A DNA stretch of 64,000 nt from Sciurus carolinensis (lineage: Eukaryota; Chordata; Mammalia; Rodentia; Sciuridae). The stretch's first letter is position 1. Each line of letters opens with the position of its first letter. Below, piece by piece: positions 53,691 to 64,000 of this stretch. The stretch lies in the NCBI RefSeq assembly GCF_902686445.1, contig NC_062219.1:46527056-46591055 (forward strand). The letters run 5' to 3'. Both the position numbers and the translations under genes were made by a program. The notes below the pieces were generated by a model. That model saw only the letters and a program-made list of their open reading frames with translations, had not been told where the DNA came from and searched no databases.

Positions 53691-55400
53691 AATCTTTTCC
53701 AGGTGTATTTTGAGAGCCATACCCACCATTGCAGCAGTCATGAGATCGCATCTGTCATATCTCCAGCAGGAGGGAGCATAACTGTCTACAGGCCCAACTA
53801 CCGTGCTCTGAACCTGTCCCTGTGTTCAGGTGGAGGCTGTCATTCTTCATGCTGCTGCCAGCCAATGACTGATCATGACAGGGATACTGTGTCTCCTGGA
53901 CGTTGACTGGCGGACTCCCTGAAAGTCTTGCCATACTCCCTTAGAATTGCATTGTAGTCTAAATGACTTTGATACAACCTTCCCCCTTTATTCACCTGCA
54001 TTGTGGTCTAGTTGCCTCCAAGCTCTCTACCTGTTTTTCCTCACCAGAATTGCTCCTAATAAATCTGTTGCACAGCAGATCCCTTTCTGGTGTTGGTGTC
54101 TGCTTCTAGAAGAACTCTGATGAGCACAAGTTGTCCAGGAGTAAGATATGAGGAAGGTAATAAACTGGGGTGTAGGAGCTGACTCATCCTCCCCCCCACA
54201 AAGAGTAAAGAGGATGACATTTTGGCAGATAAGTGGAGTATTGGGCACAAGGTTATGACTCACTTGTTAAGTATTTTGCAGAAGATCTACAGATGAGTTA
54301 ACAGCAGTCATGGACTTGACCTTAGAAAGACCTGCTTGTAATGGCCTTTGGCTACTGTCTAGCAACTTGGATATCCCATACCCTAACTGATAAGGGTGGT
54401 TTACTGTGCCCAAAATGTTTGTGCAAACAGTAGGATTTATGTTGAACACCTGTGTTCCCACTGGGGAATCTAGAATTTTGGTACATACTAGGCAGAATTT
54501 GGGTGAATGGGCTCAGTCAGATCAGATTCCCTGGTGAATACCACTTTATATGTATTGTTACACTTCATTGCTAGAGGCATTAAATTAAGCAGTCCTGTTT
54601 TGCTCCATTGGGGCAAGGCTTAGAGTATATGCCTGGTTTACTCTGAATTTTGCACATGTGCCTTTTCCTTTTACTGATTATCTTTGTGTTCTTCTCCATA
54701 GTTAACTCATAATTGTGAGTTTGATCCTTTGCTTGGTCCTTTGGGCCCTTGTAGCAAATCACTCAATTTGAGAGTGACCTTGGAGACCCCATACACAGTC
54801 TTTAATTTGGGGGGAAATGTCCCTAGAGAAAGGAATTCTAAAGGAGGTTCTATGATGCAAGTATTTGAATAATGTGGTGAGGACAATGTCCATAAGATAT
54901 CAAAGTTGACTGGTTACTACTAGGTTGTAATGGTGACCTACAGAAGGATAATGAGAGGATGAGGACTGTGATGGACTATTCGTGCCTAAATGTGAGAGCC
55001 AGTGATGTGATGGGGAAGAGCATTTCAAAGAGGTCTTCCTACAGTCCTTCCTGGAAGGATAAAAACAGCTGAATTTCAGGCCTAACATCTTATTGTAAAA
55101 GTTGCAGAATTTGGGAAACTTGAATGTTTTGCCAAGACTCTTCTATTTTGTGAAATTCAAGGCCCTTGTCATAGGACCTTGAAGTGTCTGTATGGATGGA
55201 TGCCCCTGAGGATACTGACTCTGCTGTCCCTACTTGATCCCTTATCTTACAGAAGTGACCCACTTGTCACAGTAAGACCTAGCACCTCCTCTGTGCTACA
55301 GATGCTGCAGATCCTGCTGCTAACCCCTTCCCCTCAATACTGTGGCATCCCAACCTACTCTTGACAAAAGTCTGGCAAAGCCTACCTCAATGTGCTGATT
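53690..55400. other. unassigned block, possibly an old LTR-type element
   Basis: Base composition becomes more even here. A CCTAATAAATC poly(A)-like signal at about 54055, followed by a T/G-rich stretch, resembles an LTR end, and the DNA after it could be decayed internal sequence. No protein domain is recognisable in any frame, and there is no splice-bounded open frame. The identity is not established. Confidence 0.25.
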
Positions 55401-55621
55401 CTGGTAAAGGAAAAAAGAGATATGCACTAAAAATGTAAGAATTAGCTAGCATATCCTGGCAAGGCCAAGGTAGTACTTTGCAGATTGAATTTTGAAAGTA
55501 CTTGATCAAGAACTAAACTCTTCAAAAAAAATTCAAATAGGAAAAAATCCAACAAGATGTTTACAAGCAACATACCTAAAACATAAAAACAATTTGAAAG
55601 TGAAAGGAGAAAGAAAATATA

Positions 55622-55830
55622 CTGGAATCAGGCACGGTGGTACACAGCTAGTCCCAGCTACTTAGAAAGCTGAAGCATGGGGATCACAAGTTTGAGGCCA
55701 GCCTCAGTAGCTAAGTGAGAACCTGTCTATAAATAAATGAATAAAGAAATAGGACTGAACATGAGCTCAGTGATAGAATGCTCCTGGGTTCAATCCTCAG
55801 TACTACCAAAAAAAAGAAACAAATAAAAGA
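55622..55830 (+). mobile_element. B1-ID dimeric SINE
   Basis: Plus-strand dimer: GGCACGGTGGTACACAGCTA, TTTGAGGCCAGCCTCAGTAG, then an ID half ending GGGTTCAATCCTCAGTAC and an A-rich tail. Confidence 0.9.
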
Positions 55831-57419
55831 TACTTTTTTCTTCAAAGGAAAGCTAGTATATTAATATAAGAAAATAGATAAAATCATTAAGGATAAAGAT
55901 TACTTAATTTACTATGAAGTTAAACTAGTTCTAATCTTGTACTTGATAATTTATCTAAAATAGCTTCAAAATTCAGAAAGCAAAAATTGAACAAGAAAAT
56001 GATAAAAGATCTATCAGTGGGAGATGACTTTCAAAGATAAGAAAAAGGAAGATTTGAACAGCAAAATCTTATTTTAAAGTTCAAGTTAAGAGTTTATTTT
56101 GTTATAAAAGAAAGACCTGTGGCTTCTAAGTAGGAACTAAATGAACAGACTATAACAAGGAAAATTGTATAGACAAGTGTAAACCACTGGAACTGAGATT
56201 CTCACTTTGAAAATGCAGAATTTGCAATTTTGTGAATTGCCACCAGGGGGCAGAAGATTCCAAATGTGATGTTAACCTGTTAGAACTGGAAGTCTTTTTG
56301 AAAATCAGTAAAATATTGTTAGGATGAGTAAGTTGAAGACTGGAGCAGTTGTATTATTTATTTAGAGTTATGCCACTAGTAAGCATTAGAATCAGGAGTC
56401 AAATTCATCTCAATTTTACCTTAATGGTCCACTAAGAAAGGAAAAGATATATATGAAATTATAGGCTTTTCAGGCTTTCTCTCCAGCTAATTATTTTCAT
56501 TTTTCTTAAATGGTACAGGTTTTGATGAAGCCTAAGTTTTGATTTTTTAGTAATAAATGAGTTGGATTTAAATTTCATAAGTTTGCTACAGTTAAGTGAA
56601 TATAGAATGCAAGAACTCCAAAAGTTCTTGCACTTCCTAGATCATTGTGATTATAGCACTTCCCTCCTCCCCACCAACAAATACTTATGGAAGGAAATTC
56701 TCTCCTGTGCGCTACTGTCTTACATTCTTATTAGTGACATTTTGTTATCTTCACTAGATGCTCCCTACTATGGTTGAGGGCATTTTTAGCTCTGTCTAGG
56801 GCTATATAAAGTGGGTTGTCTGCTTATGAAAGCAAAAAGTAGTAGAATTGATTTTAAAAATAAAGTGATATTTCAGAGGAAAAAGACAAAATTGGCTGTT
56901 GGCTAACTGTGAGTCACAAAAAATGCAAATACTCAAAAATTAAGGGAGAAATTGCAATAACAACTAACAGACTACTTTGTTCAATTTTATAGGAATAAAT
57001 TTGAACTTTTCTAGAAAGGTGTAATATACCAAAATTGACTCCAGTGAATTTTAAAATCTAAACAAATTTCTGTAGGGAAGAAAAGATAGTAAAACGTTGT
57101 TAAAGCGCCTCCCCCACATATTAACAGAATATATGGTCTTACGGGGCATCATCATTGAAAGCAGGTAATTTCAATGCCTAGCAAAAGAAAAACTGACAAA
57201 GAAGAAAATTTCTAAATTGCTTTTGCCAGGCTAACAAAGTCTGATCATATTTACCACAAATAAAAGAACTAATTTGCAGAATAATACCACTGCAAAAATC
57301 ACTGGATTTGGCAACACATTTAGATTTACCCGTTGTAACCAAGTGATTAACATTAGGGTATCTAGTGATGTAATTGATCCTGTGATAGGTCTCGGGAAGG
57401 GTCCTTATGGAGGAGATCA
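55831..57419. other. intergenic between GOPC and DCBLD1, no gene seen
   Basis: No exon or clear repeat apart from the CTCF-like motif at 56240. Short frames here have no known domain. Confidence 0.55.
56240..56253 (+). promoter_or_regulatory. CTCF-like motif
   Basis: CCACCAGGGGGCAG fits the CTCF core (CCASYAGRKGGCRS type) at essentially every strong position. It lies in otherwise AT-rich DNA between two convergent genes. Confidence 0.65.
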
Positions 57420-57600
57420 TTTGCTTCTGATTCTAAATGCTGAAAAGGCACTGTCAAAATTCACACATTCTTGGTGAGAGAAAAAAAAAAAGATAAAATG
57501 GATGCTTTCTTAACCTGGTAACATGCCTTAATGTAATAAATCTGTCTCTACCCAAAAACGAACATCATGGTGAGTATGGAACTATTTGAAGTATTTTATC
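57420..57600 (+). mobile_element. old L1 ORF2 fragment
   Basis: AATGCTGAAAAGGCACTGTC followed by AAAATTCACACATTCTTGG resembles the L1 ORF2 segment D-A-E-K-A-F-D-K-I-Q-H-P-F; heavily decayed. Confidence 0.5.
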
Positions 57601-57904
57601 TCAAATGTAACTGGGTTGATGGGGAAAACTGGGCCAGGTGAGGGGCTGTCAGAATCTGGGTGGAGTGAAATGGGAGACGGCTGCTGAGCATGGGGTCAGA
57701 CATGGACCAGAGCTCATTAGGTTTCAGACTGTGTAGGCTGTTCCCCCACACTCATTCCTCCTGCTGAACTGTTCTGGGAGTAAAACTAGGGACTGGAGTA
57801 TTACTTCGATTTTACATTGCATTCTGATGAATAAAGAGCTAGCTGTCCACATGCTGATGAGAATGCTGTTTATTTTAACTCTCTTTAATAGACTTCAGCT
57901 AACG

Positions 57905-58085
57905 TTTTTCCTTAAGAGCCTAGTGACTGAGAACGCAGAATCTGAGCCAGAGTTCGGATCTCGGCCCCATCACTATCTTGGTGCTCATAGGAAATCACTT
58001 CATCTCCCTGTGCCTCCTCTTTCCTCCCTCTACTAACATTAGCTACCTGGGAGGGCTGTCTGACGAGTGGGTGAGGTGAAGTGTG
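57905..58085 (+). mobile_element. MIR SINE (ancient)
   Basis: Plus-strand MIR order: GAGCCAGAGTTCGGATCTC, then TCACTTCATCTCCCTGTGCC, then CTGGGAGGGCTGTCTGACGAG. Confidence 0.65.
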
Positions 58086-60599
58086 GGTCCTGCATAAGTG
58101 TTCTCAGATGGTTGCTCTTGTCTGACGTACAGGCAGCGATTCTCCAGCCTCTTAGTTAAGTCTCAGCACCAGTTCCGTTTGCTTTTGATCCCTGACCCTT
58201 CTGAAGGGTGGAAGAGAAATTGTAAAGTGATCTTGCCAAATAACTCAGTAGCCAAACATTTCTTCATGCTATGTGTAAAGGTTCTTTTCTTCCATGTAGG
58301 AAGAGGTCACCAAGTGCTTCAGTGAATTCCTCAGCACAGGGGAACAGAGTCTTCAATTCTAGAGTTGCAGCCAGACACATGGCTAGAGCAAACACTACAG
58401 ATACCTCAGAAGACTTTTTTGATTTCAACAGATGGACTTTGAGTTTGCTGCCTGGCAGATGTTCTACCTGTTCACTTCCCCACAAAGGATTTATAGAAAC
58501 TTTCATTACTGGAAGCAGATAAAGGGCCAGTGGGCCAGAGATGACCCTGTTTTCTTGGTCCTATTAAGTATCTGACTTTGTATCCACTATAGGATTTGGT
58601 TTGGTGCTGAACATTGAATTTTGTGGGATAATAAAGCTGCTCCTATGGCCTGCATTCGAGGGTCATGTAGTTCTTGATCTTCCGATAACCTTTTAATGTG
58701 TCAGCTCTAATAAGTAGTAAAGTGACAGAGCAGAGACTATGATGTGGAGTAGGGCTGTGCCTTTGATGTGCGTCTGAATGATTTTGATCCATTCCTAGTC
58801 ATAGTACATTTTGTCCAGCTTTTTTCATCAACCATGTTATCCTAAAAGTTATGCTCATTGAGTATTTAGTTGGAAATACCTTGTGACTAATTGCATTTGG
58901 CTATTATATCTATATAAACTTCATAGGATACAGTGCATTGCCTTATCTGAAAAATATAGTAATTCTTCTCTGTCCATTTGCACACCTCATTCTACTCTAT
59001 GGGCAGTCACTAGTGCTAGGATGGGACTTTATACCCATGTTTTGTGTTCTTTATAGAGTGAAATGGAAAGGAAAAATGACAATAGCTTAACTGCATCAAC
59101 AGTGATGGTTGGTGAAATGATGGTTTCTTGTAAAATTTGAAAATATCTTTGTAGATACTTTAAAAAATAAATAAATGCTTCACTAGGTTTTCCAACAGCC
59201 ACGATAGGTAGGTAGCCTTGTTTCTCTACAAGGCACCAGTTTCAGCTTGTCAGGCGATCTGAAGTCTATTCAAGCATCATCCCATATTTTCCTTCAGGAA
59301 TTTACCCAGAATGCAGCACAGAAAGATAAAAAGAAAATAAGAGTGATTAAGAGACATAGGCGATAGAATGAAAAGTTCTAATGGACATCCAATAGGAACT
59401 CCAGAAGGGGAGATTAAAGAAAACAGTAAAAAGATGGTTGAAAAAAATTTATAGTTGATGAAGATCAATCCTAAGATTCAAGATGCACAAATTCCAATCA
59501 ATGTGAATGCAAATTAATTAATAGGCATACATAGTAGTAAAATTGCAGAATACTGAAGACTGAACAAAAAATCTTTAAGCATCTAGGGGAATTTATTCCA
59601 GGAGCAGATTGGCAGAGAGTGTGACCAGTAGTGGGGAAATGAGCTCTGTTGCATGCTATGGACACAGCAGTGTGTGTGTGCAAGGAAGTACTGGGTGACT
59701 GGATAGGCTGGGGGCAGGAAATGCGAGCAGGTTGGTGCAAGCGATTGTGTTCAACTCTAGCTTCCCATTAACAAGGTTATGCTGCTCCCAGTTCCTGGAG
59801 AGATCCTGAGCATGCTGTCTTGTAGATAACAGCTCTCAAAACCTTAATAACTTTGGGGCATGAATGAATGCAAAACAAGAATCTCAGGAGTAGAGGCCAA
59901 TCTGGTGGGCACACTTGGACTGCTGTGATTGATTAGTCAGGTGAACTGATAGATTTAGGAAATGTGTCTTTGGTTGTGTGTGCAATACAAATGTGATTTC
60001 ACTTTCTGCTAAGAATCCAAAGCACTGTAAAATAAAAACAACCACCCCTCACATCCTTTCTGGATATTTTCAGACTGATACAATAATACAACCCAGAGCA
60101 AAGTTTCAGCAGCCTTTAGTCAGTGCAGCCTTGCTCATCAAAGCATATGTGTTTCAGCCACAATTCTAAGAAGTGACAGGAAGCAATCTTTGCTTTTCAG
60201 TAAGATTTGATAGCATAGAAGAAAACCAGACAATTAGAATGATCTCATTCCTCATTCACACTGAAAAAGACACATTATTTTTCTGCTCTTATTTGCTAGT
60301 TTAGGCTTGGCTGTGTAGGGTTTATCAGACCATTCCACTCATACACCCTAGTCAATAGAGGCCACCCTGAGGAAGTACTGCTCACAAAGTTACGTTCTCA
60401 CTTTTATCACAATTGGATCACAATTGTAGGGAAGAAATGTGATAGGTGGAAAACAGCACTACTGTAAAGAAGGGCTGCAGTTCCAACTTCATTCTTATGG
60501 ACTAATATTTTAATGTTAAAATGCTATATAGCCCAGAGAAGACCTAAATTAGAAAAAAAAATAAAAGGCATATTTATAGGATAGGAGCCTTAATAAATG
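58086..60599. other. intergenic, no gene seen
   Basis: Short frames such as 58264-58522 overlap on both strands and have no recognised domain or splice context. No clear mobile element. Confidence 0.5.
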
Positions 60600-60795
60600 T
60601 CCCAACTGATTCTTACCAGTAAACTTTGGAGGAAGAAGGCACATTAACACCATATTTCCATCATAAGGAAACCGAGGTTCAGTGTTACATAACTAGCCAA
60701 AATTCTCAACTAGTTTGTGGTCAATCACGTTCTAGAATCAACACCTATCTGTCTCCAAAGCCATGCTCTCTTCATTGTACCATCTGCCCTTCAAT
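60600..60795 (+). mobile_element. MIR SINE (ancient)
   Basis: Plus-strand MIR order: CATAAGGAAACCGAGGTTCAG, GTTACATAACTAGCC and TCTCCAAAGCCATGCTCTC. Confidence 0.75.
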
Positions 60796-61869
60796 TGAGA
60801 ATTGTAGCTGAACCAGTCTCACGTTTGCAGGTAACCCAGTCAGCCAATTCAAATGAGAAAGAATTTAATTCATGAGGTGGTCAAGAGTAAGGAGGGGGAG
60901 CTCTTGAATTCAAATCTGCCTCCCTGAGTTTAGGGTTATTTATGGGATGAAAAAACAATGAGGTGTGGGGAAAGGTGATTAGAGGCAAGGATATGTCAGG
61001 AAATCAGTGTTCTGTACGTGCAAAAACAATCTTCATGGCACTTTATAGGATGCCTGTTCATAAAATTATATTAGCATGATCTGAAGATGGAGTTTTTGGT
61101 CCTCAGGCATCAAAAGGTCACTCATTGGACACTTTTGCAGGTTCAGGTTGAGGGCTCCTGGCTTCAACAAATGTGAGCCAGACAAAGCTTTCTCCAAATT
61201 CCTTAAAAAAAAGAAAAAAGCAATTTAAACTAAAGTGATCATGCATCAGAGGTATTATCTATAGTAAAACTAACATCAGTCTATGCAGGTTTCCTGTGAA
61301 TGAGTGTCAGAAGAGAAGTGTGCTCTTTGATTTTAAAATTATAACCTGGAAAGGGAAAAAATTGTTGATTTTCATTTTGGGAAATTGGTTACAGAATGAG
61401 CCTCTCAATAGCCCAGCAAACAGGGCACCAATGAAAGTCAGGGGCAATCTGATTTGGTATAGTTTATTAGTTAGTATGCACATGAAACCATGTAAACTCC
61501 CAAAAGTAAATGGTTTATCCTCCACAGTAACCAACAGATAGTCTGCCATGACCTTCCAGCACCCCTGTTACTTTAATATATATACATTTCACAGAAAGTG
61601 ATAACCATACAAATAGGGTTACAAATGTTTTAGGGAAAAAATTTTTGGTCCATATTTTCCATTAAACAAAACAATCCTCTTTGGCAAAAGAATTAAATCC
61701 CCACAGTTAACTCTACAAACTCAGATAAAAATCACTGAACATGAGGTACAGCTGAGGTCTGGGTTACTCTAAAATTGTAGGTATGTTGGGGTAAATTATC
61801 TCTTACAAAATCCAGTTCACTTCTAATCATCTTAGTAGGAAAGCTCTTTTTAGACCTCAGGCACTTTCA
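60796..61869. other. intergenic, no gene seen
   Basis: No supported gene. The overlapping frames at 61296-61549 on both strands look like chance. Confidence 0.5.
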
Positions 61870-62924
61870 TTGGACTGTCAAATAACTTTATTCTGTTGTT
61901 TAGGGAATAATGGAAGTCACCAATATGCACCATTTATGAAGGTCATGAAAAGTGTGGGTTTCTGACTTCAGCAATATTTTAAATCTGAAGTACAGAAACA
62001 ACAGACACAGTAATTCAGGCTGTAATTGCTGTGCCACCTTCATTACAATTTGTAGAGAGAGCAGTTTAGGTTGCTTTTAAGTCTCAGCATTTGGCTTTGC
62101 AGTTCAAAAAGGCAGACTTGCATATGAAGGCTGCATAGTATTTATGAAGGCATATGCTGAGGAGGAAGCCAGTTCCTCAGAGAGCCCATTGCCTCAGGCC
62201 TGCAACAGTGGAGTACCGGCAGGTCACAGGGTAATGGGCTTCCCTGACAGGCCGCTTCACAGGCATCTGAAATGGAGCATAGGGAAACAAGCAGCTGTTG
62301 AGGTGGTGTGTGTTATTTAATCTACAATTATGATTTCTAACAAGCAACCACCTGGTGTGGTTTTCATACTTCAAGTAATTCCATTTCTTCCAGGAGAAGA
62401 ATGTTAAAAATGCTTTTAATTCTAGTTATCAAAGAAAAGGAAATGAGCCACAATAACAAGATCAAGTTTAAACAGACCTGCTGTTAACACAGTATCAGAT
62501 AATCAAACTTTGAAAAAAATGAACACGTACTACTATGTTTTTGCAACAGCTGCATTTTTCACTTAACCTCTGTGCAGAACTAAAATCTGACAAAGCAAAC
62601 TTTAAGTTACTTTAATTCTTGTTAAATACAACTCTGTACAGATTGCACATTTTACAAGAAAGCAGCTCAATATCACAGTTAAGAGAAATGAAAATGCCAT
62701 CAGAAATTTTTCATTTTTCTAGCCCAACAAAAACCAACAGGCTCTCGCCTAAGGATCAGAACAAAACCAGCTGCACAGTTTTGTAAACAGTATGAGAAGC
62801 TCTCTAGGATCCTATTGAGTCACGTGCGCGCGCACACGAACAAGCTGAACAGCAGTCTCCCACCTTCCAGTGACTGGCAACAGCCGCACGCTCAGTACCA
62901 CAGCAGGTTTCTTTCACATTGTGT
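61870..62924 (-). other. DCBLD1 3' UTR (probable)
   Basis: Follows the DCBLD1 stop on the minus strand. The first canonical poly(A) signal is AATAAA at 61887-61892 (TTTATT on plus), which would give a 3' UTR of about 1 kb. The variant ATTAAA near 62610 is an earlier option. A GCGCGCGC stretch lies at 62826-62834. Confidence 0.55.
61887..61892 (-). promoter_or_regulatory. DCBLD1 poly(A) signal candidate
   Basis: AATAAA on the minus strand in CAGAATAAAGTTATTTG, about 1,030 bases after the stop codon. Confidence 0.5.

Positions 62925-64000
<1,076 letters not shown>

Overview
The window is nuclear DNA of a rodent of the squirrel family (ground squirrel, marmot or tree squirrel type). Two things show this. 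It holds a complete, intron-split mammalian gene, and it is littered with short tRNA-like SINEs of the ID type, both alone and fused behind a B1 (7SL-like) unit. B1-ID dimers of this kind are typical of sciurids. Species cannot be fixed from the sequence alone.

Layout: 1-8400 is AT-rich intergenic DNA with a few SINEs. 8400-9300 is a CpG-rich, TATA-less promoter and the first exon of GOPC (PIST/CAL). GOPC then runs on the plus strand to a stop at 49887, in nine coding exons that I could place to the base with GT-AG introns and continuous frame. The product is 463 residues with the 24-nt microexon and 455 without it. Intron 1 is 23.5 kb and holds most of the mobile elements. The 3' UTR starts at 49888 and probably ends near 51.98 kb or 52.8 kb. 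From there to about 61.9 kb is intergenic DNA with old repeats and a strong CTCF-like motif. 62925-63454 on the minus strand is the last coding exon of DCBLD1, so the two genes are convergent. The order GOPC-DCBLD1 matches mammalian 6q22-type synteny.

The two genes are not known to work together. GOPC is a Golgi PDZ/coiled-coil trafficking adaptor. DCBLD1 is a single-pass membrane receptor-like protein whose tail, encoded here, carries eight YxxP motifs of the CRKL-SH2 type.

I found no new biological system. The points most worth a second look are structural: an L1 5' half with target-site repeats but no poly(A); two L1 copies with 5' inversions; a perfect 93-bp tandem duplication; a solo LTR nested in a SINE; a long hAT transposon fossil in the last GOPC intron; the intact neuronal-type GOPC microexon; and the CTCF-like site between the convergent genes.
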